Source: an archaeon
GTDB lineage: Archaea > Nanobdellota > Nanobdellia > Pacearchaeales > JAPDKA01
Reading direction: 5' to 3'
Length of the DNA stretch: 64,000 nt
Assembly: GCA_029258825.1 (NCBI GenBank)
Contig: JAPDKA010000003.1
Coordinates: 192,065 to 256,064 of the forward strand
Below, piece by piece: positions 1-11,000 of this stretch. Position numbers and translations under genes: made by a program. Numbering within the stretch: position 1 is the first letter of the stretch; each line of letters starts with the position of its first letter. The notes under the pieces are model-generated. The model saw only the letters and a list, made by a program, of their open reading frames with translations, had not been told where the DNA came from and did no database searches.

Positions 1-320
1 ACCCAAAAATCAACTTCATTACCTGAGATAACTTCAAGGTTTGTTTTAGTAAGGGGGGTACCACATACAGAGGAAGCATCATCGATGTCAACAACATAAC
101 AATCACAATCCGAACCACTTGAGAGAATATCACATCCAAAAACGAAAACTGGAGTAGTCAAGTTATTAAACACGTTCTGTGCAAGTGTATTCAAAATAGA
201 CCTATGCAAAATCAACTTTTGTATAGGTGTAAAGAAAGAAAGCATAAGGAGAATGCCAACAAGGAATATGCCAAAAGCAATAGCAACTTCAATGTGAACT
301 AATGCCTTTTTTGTAACCAT
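1..320 (-). CDS. pilin-like / secreted protein with N-terminal TM segment, truncated by window edge
   Basis: Hand translation from CAT at 318-320: MVTKKALVHIEVAIAFGIFLVGILLMLSFFTPIQKL...; open to the window edge; same strand as the downstream pilus genes. Confidence 0.6.
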   Translation of the reverse strand, partial: MVTKKALVHIEVAIAFGIFLVGILLMLSFFTPIQKLILHRSILNTLAQNVFNNLTTPVFVFGCDILSSGSDCDCYVVDIDDASSVCGTPLTKTNLEVISGNEVDFW

Positions 321-397
321 TTTCACCTCTTTTTATATTTAGAGTATTAAATTAAAGTATTAAAAGAGGTTTAAAATATTTACCATTTATGTCCCAT

Positions 398-1246
398 TTA
401 TGTCATGAAAACCTTTGCACCCGTTGTTATGATATAAGCAAGAGCCATTAACACCACTGAATGTTTAATTCCAGCTTTGATAAAACCTTCTGAAAGTTTG
501 CCTATAACAAGCCCTGCAAACAAACCTTGAATTAACATTAAAGCCAGAAAAAGGTTGTCCATCAATTTTTGTGAGACAGTCACACCACCTATATTTACAT
601 TACCAACACTCATAACCCCACCTGAAACAGATTGCAATGTACCTTGCATAAGTGGAATAAATTTGAATTCAACAATGATCATAATTATAATAAAAATGAT
701 AAAAATCATATAACCTTGCATTACCATACTGTAAACATTTGCACGTCTCTCTTTATGCATCTCTTCTATTTGTGTGATTGATTTAAGCACAGACTCTAAA
801 ATTGTGTCAATCTTACCACCAGCACGCTCTGCCTGGCTTATTAGCTCGACTGCTCTCGCTATTAACTCGCTTCGCGTTTCATAAGCAAAAATCATCAATG
901 CTTTTCTTACAGGAATGCCCAACGCAATTTGATTGGCTAGCTTTTTCACATGAACAGTTAACGCACCGAAATCTTTGTTTGAAACATTAATAATCGCTCT
1001 TGGAATTGGCGTACCGGTTTTAACACTTTCCACAAGGTTGCGAATAAATTCAAGAAACATCTCTTCTTTTTCCTTTACTTTACTCATAGAAAGTGTAAAA
1101 TCAAGCAAAAATGGTAATACAACAATTATGAAAGCTATGCCTAACAAAAAGTAAAACAGATCTTGTCTAAAAAATAGCAAGAAGTCCAGCACAAGAACTG
1201 CAAAAAACATTATGATGCCCATCCAATGTATTTTTCGGAGTTTCAT
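398..1246 (-). CDS. type II secretion system F-like (TadC/PilC/ArlJ family) membrane protein
   Basis: 282 aa, N-terminal TMs, T2SF-like core (FIRNLVESVKTGTPIPRAI...AERAGGKIDTILESV), C-terminal TMs; next to secretion ATPase. Confidence 0.75.
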   Translation of the reverse strand: MKLRKIHWMGIIMFFAVLVLDFLLFFRQDLFYFLLGIAFIIVVLPFLLDFTLSMSKVKEKEEMFLEFIRNLVESVKTGTPIPRAIINVSNKDFGALTVHVKKLANQIALGIPVRKALMIFAYETRSELIARAVELISQAERAGGKIDTILESVLKSITQIEEMHKERRANVYSMVMQGYMIFIIFIIIMIIVEFKFIPLMQGTLQSVSGGVMSVGNVNIGGVTVSQKLMDNLFLALMLIQGLFAGLVIGKLSEGFIKAGIKHSVVLMALAYIITTGAKVFMT

Positions 1247-1261
1247 TTTTTGCTTATACTT

Positions 1262-2545
1262 TTAACCTGGTGGTTGCGTTATCTGCAAAAATATCAAAAA
1301 GCCTATATTTAACATTATGATTAAACCTATGCTAATCATTGCTATACTTGCTGGTGATAGACCTGCTATCGCACTACCCAATAAGTTTATCAATACTAGC
1401 ACAAGCATAAAAATGAGTGGGGCAGTAATAAGCAATCCTGTATAGATGTCTGCATATGTGTTTGATGCTTGCATAAACTTCTTTCTTTCGAGCCTATAAT
1501 CTACAAACAAAGAATCTGCTTTTTGTTCAAAATAAACCTGTAAATTACCTCCTGTGGTTAGTGTTAATACAATACCATTCAGTAATTCTACAAGTTTCTT
1601 GTTTGATATGAAACGAACAGAGTTTTTTATAGCACTTATTAAGTCTATGCCATAAACATTCATTTGATTAACAATTTTTTTTATTTCTGTTGAAACTGCT
1701 TTATATTCCTTTGAAGAAGCCATCAACTCGAAGATTTTAGCAGGCTCTATTCCGGCACTTGCTATAGATGCCATATACAAAGCTGCAAAAGGTAGTTCTG
1801 ATTGTATGCGTCTGCTTATGCTTTTTGCCTGAGCAGAAGGGTAAGTAAAGAAAAATACAAACGTTAAAGCAGAGGCTATTATTGAAAAAGCAAGAAAACG
1901 TAAAAACCTAGCAATATTAAAGCTAGTAATTTTTATACCTTCAAAAACTGAAAAGGAAAAAAACGTGAATACCAAGGAAAGTATTAAACCTAAAATAAAT
2001 ACAAGCAAACTAGTATAAAACATTAATGCGATATAACTTGAGGCAAGAAATGGGATGTTGGCTTTTCTGAGTTCTAATTTTAGAGATTTAAACATTTCCT
2101 TATTTGCTAGCCTTAAAGCAAGATTGCCAAATAACCTGCTAGCAGCTGTAACGAAAGGGTTCGGCTTTCTTATTTGTTCGTGTGTGGGTTGTCTCTCTTC
2201 TGGAGGCTTTCTTTTTCTTAAAATCTTCTTTACTCTTTCTAAACTCTGTTCAGTTATATTGAGCTCCTGCAAAAACTTTTCTTTCTGTTTTTTATCAAGA
2301 GAAATCGGCAGTGTTTTTGTTTCAACTATAACAAAACGCTTTTCAGCTGTAGGCTTAATAAGTAGCATGTCAATAGAGTTAACAAGCGTATCAAGTTGAT
2401 TGAGTAACGAAACTTCAATCTTACTGACAAAATCTCGTTCGTGCTTTGTTAATTTATGCTTATAAGTTTCGATTTGCTTCAATAAATCCACAATCTCTTT
2501 TGCTTTGTTTATGTTCAACTTTATTTTTTGTTTAACCTCTTGCAT
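1262..2545 (-). CDS. type II secretion system F-like membrane protein (second)
   Basis: 427 aa; T2SF-like segment (ELPFAALYMASIASAGIEPAKIFELMASSKEY...) flanked by TMs; operon context. Confidence 0.7.
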   Translation of the reverse strand: MQEVKQKIKLNINKAKEIVDLLKQIETYKHKLTKHERDFVSKIEVSLLNQLDTLVNSIDMLLIKPTAEKRFVIVETKTLPISLDKKQKEKFLQELNITEQSLERVKKILRKRKPPEERQPTHEQIRKPNPFVTAASRLFGNLALRLANKEMFKSLKLELRKANIPFLASSYIALMFYTSLLVFILGLILSLVFTFFSFSVFEGIKITSFNIARFLRFLAFSIIASALTFVFFFTYPSAQAKSISRRIQSELPFAALYMASIASAGIEPAKIFELMASSKEYKAVSTEIKKIVNQMNVYGIDLISAIKNSVRFISNKKLVELLNGIVLTLTTGGNLQVYFEQKADSLFVDYRLERKKFMQASNTYADIYTGLLITAPLIFMLVLVLINLLGSAIAGLSPASIAMISIGLIIMLNIGFLIFLQITQPPG

Positions 2546-2546
2546 T

Positions 2547-2747
2547 TTAACTTGATTTGTTTGATTTTTGCTTTTCCAACGCTTGGTTTGCTTGAATTTG
2601 TTTTGCCAATCTTACTGTCTCAACTAACTTAGATGAAATTTTTTTTAATGCAGTAATACTTGCTTTATCAAGATTTTTATCTAGCTGATCTAGCAAATTT
2701 TCTATGCTGCAATACAATTCAAGCAAATTTGCATTGTTTTTTGCCAT
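2547..2747 (-). CDS. small coiled-coil protein in pilus operon
   Basis: 66 aa, heptad-like, tightly packed between T2SF and ATPase genes. Confidence 0.5.
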   Translation of the reverse strand: MAKNNANLLELYCSIENLLDQLDKNLDKASITALKKISSKLVETVRLAKQIQANQALEKQKSNKSS

Positions 2748-2748
2748 T

Positions 2749-4359
2749 CTAAACTAAGCCAAATTTTTTCAACACTGATGTTGGATCCTTATAGTACTCA
2801 TTTATTACAGCTTGTACCTCATAAAAATCAAAGATTTTTCGTTTATACATTTCATAAATTAGCTTTGTTCTTATTTGGAATTCTTTTAATAGTTCTTCTT
2901 TACTAATACCATATCTTGCCATAATTTTCTCAAATACTTTGCTTTCCACACGAAAGTAAAACCTATCATCAGCAGGATTCCAAATGAAAGGTGTATTTGT
3001 GTATGCTGTACCATCAGGAGTAACTTCAACAATCTCAACAATTTGTTTTAACCTTCTTGTTTCTTGATTTTTGACTACTGCATGAGTCATAATAGCAACA
3101 ACATCAAGAACATTAAGTAGGGTTGGACTAAGTTCTATTGGAGGAGTCTCCAATCTTTTTATTACAGCTTCAACAGAGTCTGCATGTATTGTACTTATGC
3201 TAGCATGGCCACTTGCCATTCCCTGAAACAATACATATGCTTCTTTTCCACGTACTTCACCTACTATAACATAATCAGGCCTTTGTCTAAAGCTTTCTTT
3301 AAGCAAAGTAAAAAGGTCTATTTCGCCGATACCAGTTAATCCGATTCCAGTTCTTGCTACGCTAGGCAACCAGTTTTCTCTAGGAATATTTAGCTCCCGT
3401 GTATCTTCTATACTGACAATTCTCGCCTCTGGTGGAATAAAAAATGTTAATGCATTAAGCAATGTTGTTTTACCACTACCTGTACCACCAGTAATTAGAA
3501 TATTAAACTTATGCTGAATAATAAGCCAAAAATATGCTAACATTTCAGGACTTAATGTGTTAAACGCAACAAGTTGTATAGGTGTCCAAGGTATTTTTGT
3601 AAATTTTCTTATTGTGAAACTAGGACCACGACTAGTTACGTCTGTTGTGTATGTTGCATTTACTCTGCTACCGTCTGGAAGACTACCATCAAGTAATGGA
3701 GAAGCATAACTCACGTATTTACCACACCGTTGGGCGAGCTTTTCAACAAAACTTGCAAGTTTTTCCATTGATTTATATACAATATTTGTACGCAAATTTC
3801 TATATAGCCTATGAACTACATAGATTGGAGTATTAATACCATTACATTCTATGTCTTCAATAAAGTAATCTCTCATTAAAGGTTCAATTTCGTTGAGCCC
3901 GACAAAATCTCTGTAAAAATAATAAAAAAGTTTGTTGTAGGTAGCCTTACTTACTTTTAAGCCCAATTCTGTAATCAACAGTTTGGCTGTCTTATCGATA
4001 TAATCAAGGATTTGCTCTTGATTCTTTTCTGCTAATACATTCACATTAACTATTTCATACATACCTTGCTTAATCAGCTCAAGAATTTTACGTTCGTTTT
4101 TGTTGAGTACAGGTTCTTCAACATCATAAACAACTTCCTTAAGCTTGTTATCCCAATAAATATGGGCAGACGCGTAAGGAGCGATTAAAGTGTAACGAAC
4201 ATTTATTTTTGTCTTGTCCTTAAATTTTGGTAAAGATGGTATGAAAGGGTTAAGGTTTATCGGTGGATGAGTTGATGCTTTAATTGGTGCTTGTGGCTGT
4301 ATTGTTTGCATTTTGTTTTGTTCAGCAGAAATGCTTTGTTTATGTTTCTTCCTAAACAT
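2749..4359 (-). CDS. type II/IV secretion system ATPase (GspE/TadA/ArlI family)
   Basis: Walker A GGTGSGKTT; SIEDTRELNIP; RPDYVIVGEVRGKEAYVLFQGMASGHASISTIHAD. Confidence 0.9.
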   Translation of the reverse strand: MFRKKHKQSISAEQNKMQTIQPQAPIKASTHPPINLNPFIPSLPKFKDKTKINVRYTLIAPYASAHIYWDNKLKEVVYDVEEPVLNKNERKILELIKQGMYEIVNVNVLAEKNQEQILDYIDKTAKLLITELGLKVSKATYNKLFYYFYRDFVGLNEIEPLMRDYFIEDIECNGINTPIYVVHRLYRNLRTNIVYKSMEKLASFVEKLAQRCGKYVSYASPLLDGSLPDGSRVNATYTTDVTSRGPSFTIRKFTKIPWTPIQLVAFNTLSPEMLAYFWLIIQHKFNILITGGTGSGKTTLLNALTFFIPPEARIVSIEDTRELNIPRENWLPSVARTGIGLTGIGEIDLFTLLKESFRQRPDYVIVGEVRGKEAYVLFQGMASGHASISTIHADSVEAVIKRLETPPIELSPTLLNVLDVVAIMTHAVVKNQETRRLKQIVEIVEVTPDGTAYTNTPFIWNPADDRFYFRVESKVFEKIMARYGISKEELLKEFQIRTKLIYEMYKRKIFDFYEVQAVINEYYKDPTSVLKKFGLV

Positions 4360-4462
4360 TTTCCACCTCTTTTTTGTTTAGCAGTTAAAAATTGTAAGAA
4401 ACCTTGTTATTTAAATGTTTTTTATAACTACTAGCAAAGCTAAAAGTAAAATTTTATCCAGC

Positions 4463-5044
4463 TTAACCGGCCCACTGAATATCAACAACCATAGTACCAT
4501 TATTTTTTAACCACAACTCATATGGTCTCGGCGCTTTACCAAAAGTTTGGACTATGTTGTCGTTCGCGTTGAAAGTTATGTTTATTAAATTTGTCAAGTT
4601 TAGCCAGGCTTTAACTGTATATCCTGTTTTATTCTCAGTTAGCACAGTTATATGGCCAACTTTAAGTATTTGTCCCGGCTCGCTATAGGCAAAACTACAT
4701 GGCATTTCCCACATAATGACATCATTACTTGTATTGAAGCTTAACACGCCTTTATGTATTGTTATGAAAAACTGCCGAGATGCGCCTGGTGAGATCGAAG
4801 TTGCGTAAAGTTCTGAATAAAAAGATTCCATAGTGTTTAACATGTATTGAATGATAAAATTATCTCGTGATTGCTCTATTTTTGGTTTTGCAGCAAGCAA
4901 TAACATACTTATGACAGTTAATCCTATCAGCGTATATAACACTGTCGAAACCCAAAGCTGCGCTTTTTTTTCTTTTTTGTTTTTTGTTAGCATTCTCTTT
5001 TTCATTTTATTAAAAAATAAAAAAGAAAAACCAATTAAGCACAA
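4463..5044 (-). CDS. pilin-like single-TM protein
   Basis: Basic N-terminus then hydrophobic helix (KKEKKAQLWVSTVLYTLIGLTVISMLLLA); true start probably internal (MKKRMLTKNKK). Confidence 0.55.
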   Translation of the reverse strand: MCLIGFSFLFFNKMKKRMLTKNKKEKKAQLWVSTVLYTLIGLTVISMLLLAAKPKIEQSRDNFIIQYMLNTMESFYSELYATSISPGASRQFFITIHKGVLSFNTSNDVIMWEMPCSFAYSEPGQILKVGHITVLTENKTGYTVKAWLNLTNLINITFNANDNIVQTFGKAPRPYELWLKNNGTMVVDIQWAG

Positions 5045-5610
5045 TCGGGTATTTCTTCACTTTGTGAAATGTCGCACTGGACTTCTGTATTACCCACCTT
5101 CACTATTGGTGCAACTGATGCATATTCGCCTTTCACTGGAAGATCTGTAACCAAGTAGGTTCTTGCTTCACCTTTAGCAGGCAGTTCTAATTTCGCTGTC
5201 CAGTTTTTTCCATTCCACATGTAAACAGAACAATTACCCTTTTCTAATGCTTCTGTTTCGTTAGCAACAGTTTCCTCATCTAAACAATTTTCGCCACCTA
5301 TAACTTGTCCTGCCCGAATCTCGTACGACTTAGTAAACCCCTGTCCGCCAACCTGAAGTAACATACCAACTAATTCAAAGTCCTCTGTTGGTCTTTCAAC
5401 CATTACCTTAGTCCAATTTTCTGTACTGCACGTATATCCTGTTTGTGTGTTAATTGTTAGCCTAACTTCGACACCACAACCTTGGCCCTGCTGCAAACCA
5501 CGCTGGATTAAAGGCAATATTGCTCCCCAAATCAAACCAACTGCAGCGATAGTTATCAATACTAGCAACACTGTTGCAACAAGTGCGGATACACCTTTTT
5601 TGTTTCTCAT
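5035..5610 (-). CDS. archaeal type IV pilin-like protein
   Basis: MRNKKGVSALVATVLLVLITIAAVGLIWGAILPLI: class III-type signal segment. Confidence 0.75.
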   Translation of the reverse strand: MRNKKGVSALVATVLLVLITIAAVGLIWGAILPLIQRGLQQGQGCGVEVRLTINTQTGYTCSTENWTKVMVERPTEDFELVGMLLQVGGQGFTKSYEIRAGQVIGGENCLDEETVANETEALEKGNCSVYMWNGKNWTAKLELPAKGEARTYLVTDLPVKGEYASVAPIVKVGNTEVQCDISQSEEIPDCA

Positions 5611-5671
5611 TTTCTATTTTTGTTCTCGTTTAGTTTTGATTTAATTAAAATTTAATTTAGCATTAACTAAA

Positions 5672-6187
5672 TTAACTAACAAAAAATTCACGTTCATAAC
5701 CTTCACACAAATATTCTTTATAATTTCCAGTTTTTTGACCTTCTCCAAGCAAAATTGGAGTAATAACAATTTTAACTATATTATCAAAACTTGTTCCTTG
5801 GGGTGGTTGAACAACAATCTCAGCCACATTCCCAGCAGATAAAGCAAAACCTTCTTCACCACCAGCATCATACACAGCAGTTTTAGTTATACCTTGTCCG
5901 ACAAACTTAACTTGAATTTTATAGATGTTAACATTACCAACATTGTTTAGAACAATATGCAATGCTCCATTATCGACACTTACATCTGCATCAAACTGCA
6001 CTTGCTGACATAATGCTCTTGCAGATTCTCCAAATTTGAGTACATGCTCTTGAACAAATGCGCGCGACCATAAATAAACAATACCAAATAGAGAAACAGC
6101 TATCACAATAAGCAATACTGTCGCAACAACTGGTGAAATAGCTTTCTTATCCATATTACCCCTTTTTGTTTTGATTGATAAAACCAA
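5672..6187 (-). CDS. archaeal type IV pilin-like protein
   Basis: MDKKAISPVVATVLLIVIAVSLFGIVYLW; likely true start at ~6154. Confidence 0.75.
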   Translation of the reverse strand: MVLSIKTKRGNMDKKAISPVVATVLLIVIAVSLFGIVYLWSRAFVQEHVLKFGESARALCQQVQFDADVSVDNGALHIVLNNVGNVNIYKIQVKFVGQGITKTAVYDAGGEEGFALSAGNVAEIVVQPPQGTSFDNIVKIVITPILLGEGQKTGNYKEYLCEGYEREFFVS

Positions 6188-6283
6188 GCATTATTAAATT
6201 TAAATAGTTTTCGTTTATTTTTATTCATTTATTTTCTATTAGCTTAAGGCAAACTTTATATATTTTATTTTTCTGTGTAAATT

Positions 6284-8086
6284 ATGCTGTTAAAAGAGGT
6301 GAACAGAAAAGGCAAAAATAAACAAGGGCAAATAGCAATTTATGTATTGATTGCAATTGTGATTATTGCTGCAGGCATAGTAGTATGGAATTATACACAA
6401 TCAATAAAAGTGCCAGCAGAATTCAAACAAAGTGAAAGTACACTCCAGCAGTGCATAGCAGAAATAACTGAAGAAGCCATAAGTATAGCTGAACTACAGT
6501 CCGGCTATGTACAATTACCAAATCAAGAACAAGCAAACATGTACGGATTTACAAACATCGCAAATTTTAACGGCATGCAAGTTCCATTCTGGTTTTATCT
6601 TGGGCATAATGGGAAAATAATAAAAAAAATTCCAAGCATACAAGAAATTGAAACACAGATTGCAGAATATATTGAAGAAAGATTTGACGAATGTATAACA
6701 AAATTGGCAGAACAAAACATAAGTGCAGAAAAATTAAGCGAAGTGAAGGCAAAAGTAAAGTTAACCAAGCAAAAGGCACTAATAGAGCTGTCATGTAAAG
6801 TAAAATATACAAATCAAAACAAACAAGCCATAGTAACAAAACATGCTACAGAAATAACAACAAGATTGTTAAAGCTCTATGAAGATGCAAAGAAAATATT
6901 AGAAGCTGAAACAATTAAATTCTATATACATAATTACACTCTTGATACCTTACTGCTTAATCTTCCAACAGATGGTATACAACTTGATTGCGCTCCTCTT
7001 GTGTTTAGCGTTGAACAACTAAAGCAAAATCTGAAAATAGCGTTGAACAACCTACAGTATATAAATTTTGGTCAAAAAAGCAAAAACGATTACTTTAATG
7101 TACCAATCGACGTAAGCGAAAATGTCAACATAATTGCTGAAGATTTCTACTTTAAGGCATATCCTGAAGAGAACGGAATAATTACATTTAATCCTGTTGG
7201 TATACAACCAGGCATAAACCTTGCAGGCATTTGTTATACACCATACCATATAGTATATGATGTTGCTGTTCCTATAATAGTACAAGTATTTGACGCTGAA
7301 AAACCAGAGTTATTGCAGTTTGCAATGCTTATCATTATAGATAACAATAACATAATGAATGCTAACATAACAGAAAATCAAACAATAAAGCCAAGCGAGT
7401 TGTGCAATCATAAAACAAAACAACTAACTCTTTATAGTTATGATGAATATGGCAATCCAATTGATGCTGATGTTTATGTTAAATGCCTAAATGTTTTATG
7501 TTACATTGGTAAAACACAACAAGGAAAACTAGAGGCAAGTGTTCCTGCATGTATCAACGCTGCTATCATAATAAAAGCAAACGGCTACGAAGAAAGAAAG
7601 ATAATTACTGATACAAATCAAGATTTGAGCATGTCTGTTTATCTAAGCAAAACATACAATGTTGAAGTTGAATTGAAACCAAAATTAAACGATGCTAACG
7701 CAATCATACAATTTATAGCAAGCGATTATAGCAAAACGCTTTATTATCCTGATCAAAATGTTGTGCAGCTGAAGCCAGGCAATTACAAAATTAAAGTATA
7801 TGTATTCAGCAACGTTAATGTAACCTTTCCGTCTGTACTGCCTGTATGTACTACAATGCCATTCACAAACCTTAAGTATTGTTTTAACATCACAATAGCA
7901 GAACAACAAGAACAAATTAAGGCAATTGTTGGTGGCGGCACTGCAGAAATTATGCTAACTCAACAGGATCTAGAAAAAGGAAAAATAAAAATTGAAATTG
8001 AAACATCAAAACCTGAAAGCTATGAAGATATACAAAAAATAGCTGAAAATATTGAACATGCCAAGATTAATGTTATCGCCGGTTAA
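6284..8086 (+). CDS. secreted protein with class III (pilin-like) signal segment
   Basis: KNKQGQIAIYVLIAIVIIAAGIVVWNYT N-terminus, long extracellular region. Confidence 0.6.
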   Translation: MLLKEVNRKGKNKQGQIAIYVLIAIVIIAAGIVVWNYTQSIKVPAEFKQSESTLQQCIAEITEEAISIAELQSGYVQLPNQEQANMYGFTNIANFNGMQVPFWFYLGHNGKIIKKIPSIQEIETQIAEYIEERFDECITKLAEQNISAEKLSEVKAKVKLTKQKALIELSCKVKYTNQNKQAIVTKHATEITTRLLKLYEDAKKILEAETIKFYIHNYTLDTLLLNLPTDGIQLDCAPLVFSVEQLKQNLKIALNNLQYINFGQKSKNDYFNVPIDVSENVNIIAEDFYFKAYPEENGIITFNPVGIQPGINLAGICYTPYHIVYDVAVPIIVQVFDAEKPELLQFAMLIIIDNNNIMNANITENQTIKPSELCNHKTKQLTLYSYDEYGNPIDADVYVKCLNVLCYIGKTQQGKLEASVPACINAAIIIKANGYEERKIITDTNQDLSMSVYLSKTYNVEVELKPKLNDANAIIQFIASDYSKTLYYPDQNVVQLKPGNYKIKVYVFSNVNVTFPSVLPVCTTMPFTNLKYCFNITIAEQQEQIKAIVGGGTAEIMLTQQDLEKGKIKIEIETSKPESYEDIQKIAENIEHAKINVIAG

Positions 8087-11000
8087 GAAAACACTATTTA
8101 GCATATTAAGCATATTGCTCATAGTGCTATTTAGCTATGGCTTTCAATTAGCTAATGCTCAACCTATGCAGTACTATGAGAAACCAGAACAATTTTTCTT
8201 GTTCTTAAATGATTCATGCAATCAAATAGAAAGTACTGATTTTATTGTTTATTCTAAACCCTTTTCCTGCAGTCCTGCTGTTGTAACATCTGATTTGTTA
8301 GAGGAAAGGCCTGTTGTTGTATTTTGTAAAGTTGCAGGACTCAAAATTAATCCGCTTATAGAAATGCCAATGATAAAATCTATACGAGTTAGATTAATCA
8401 ATAGAAGTAAAGTGGTTAGCTCTGCTGTTTTCCATCCAGCAAGACTTGCATCAACAATAGATTTCACAAAAGAATTTGAACTGAGAGGAACACCAACAAT
8501 AACTGACCTTGGCTATGTTACAATTTACCTACAACCAATGCCTGAAGAAGAAATGCCAGAAAATGTTACAGTGCAATTACAAGCTGAAATACAGTATGAT
8601 GTTGCTAGGCTTTATGGTATTGATAGAAATGAACTATGGCTTGCCAAGCTTGATGATGAAGAATGGCAAAAAAATTTTAATGATTATGCAATTTTTAATG
8701 GTAGAGCTTTTGCCAGGCTTATTGATGTTACTGGCAGTAGTGCTACGATTTCTATATATGATAAAAACTTGATGTATCCTTACACAATAACACTAAAAGA
8801 AGGTGAAAGAAAAAAAATACCGCTGGCAGGATTTTATTGTCCAACATATTACAGCATTGAGCTTAGTAGCATAGATATAGCAAAGCCAACGGCATATATA
8901 TACATTAATGGAAAACTGTATAGTGTGGTAGAAGGTGAAAGTTTTTATGTTGATGATGTGTATTGCAGAGTTGAAAGCGTCAATTTAGGTTTTATGCATA
9001 ATACTGGTACTGTATCTTTAGTATGCGGCGGCAAAAAAATTGAACTTAGTGTTGAACAAGCAAAAGCAACAATTATGGTTGATGATGCGAAATATGAAAA
9101 AAGTGTTGGTGATAGCTTGCTGATAGACGGTAAATACTTCTATGTTGGTTACATAGCCAAAGTGATTGAAAATGATAAAACAGACGAATTCGTGTTGTTG
9201 TTCGAAAGCAAGACAGGTGAGGCTATCAGCGAGAAAGATTTGAAAAAAGTAATTAATATGATTAATGATGCATTCGAACAAGAAGTAAAAAAGCAAGGTG
9301 TGTTAACATTATCGTTAGTTCAAGAAGTAATAAAACAAAATCAAGTAAAACAAAAACTCGAAAAATACGGTTTTAGCAGTAACATTTGGGTAATAGAAAC
9401 AAACGTAGTAAAGAGCATTGGTAATAGCGAAGTTAAACTTGAAAGTACAACAGCATTAGCTACAGGAAAAATTAGTACTGATGCTTATGAAGCGTATGAA
9501 AAAGCAAAACAGGCTTACTTAGATGTTGCTTATCAACATCCATTTACACCCTATGAAGACAGTTATGCAGGTTTAATCGCTTTACAAGAAGCGAAAGAAT
9601 TAGCAAAGAGTTTTGGAAATATCCAAGATGAAGCAATGATACTACAAAAAATTATTGAAACATACAGTAGTGATGATGCCACACGCAATATAGCTAAACT
9701 TGCAGAAATAGAACTAAACAGACTAACAACTTTAAGTTATGAAAAAGCGAGCAATACTGTAGAGATACAATCAAAACCTTTCGTTTTTTCTTTAGCCTAT
9801 ATACTTACACCAAATCTAGAAAAATTGAATGCAAAAATTGAAGTTAATGGTCAACAAGGCGTTTATGGCTTGAACGATTTCATAAGTGATAGTTGGTACA
9901 TAGCAAACATACAGGAAAATAGTATTGTAGTTAAAACAAAAGATGTGAGCAATGAAAAATACGGGCAAAATATTGTTGTTAGCGAAGAAACTACAGCAAG
10001 ATTGTATGAAATGAAAGATGGTGAAAAACAATATTTTGAAGTCAAGCTAATTTCAACAAATGTAGAAAAGCAAGCAAAAATTGTTGTGATCCCACCTGAA
10101 GAAAGAAGAATAAGTAAAAACAATTTTACAATCACAATAGGAATAGAAAAGAGAACATTCCAGCTTAATCCAGAACAAGCAAGTAAAACTATTGAAAAGC
10201 TTAACAAGACAATAGAAAAACTGAATGCAATAAATAACAAACTTTACAATACAGTTAAAGTATGGAAAAAAGCATGTTATGCGACTGGCATCGCATTAAC
10301 AATAAAAAATTTTATCAGCAATCTTGGTGGAAAAGCTCTAGCAAGAAATATTGCATTACGTGGTGTAACTGGTAATGACGGTTGGCTAGCTATATGCAGT
10401 GATAAAGTAAATAAAGGTTTAAGCAGAAGTATTGATGAATGTTTATTTGAAAACGCTGATAAAGTTGAGAGTGATGTTAACAAAATAGCAGAGGCGTTGC
10501 AGCAGGCTGAAGAAATAATGCAGCAGGCTGAAAATAAATGCAAAAATAAGGGGGGTGAAGAAAAAGAAAAATGTTTCTATGAACAGATTAAACCACAAAA
10601 TATTTTCAATAATATTAATCTTGCTGAATTATACAACGCTTATCTTATTTCTAAAGATGATGTAAAAAAATTGTTGGCTGCACAATTTGCGAAAAGGAGT
10701 GTGAGTACCGATTTACAAAAAAAATTGGAACAAGCAATCAATGCAAAACTAGATTATTGGAAAAAAGCAAGTGAACTGCTAAGTCAAGGTAAAGAAATAA
10801 AAAATGGTAGAAGCGAATCAACAGTAGTGCGATTAACACCAGGTATGGAGATAACAGCAAAAGTATTCCAAGAAGAAAATGATGTAAAATATGGAAGAGA
10901 ATCATTTAAAGGTAAATGGGTAGTAGATATAATTACAGAACAAGAAAGTTATTATTTGGTGTTAGATCCATTAGCTCAAGATAGGTTTAGAGTCAAGGAA

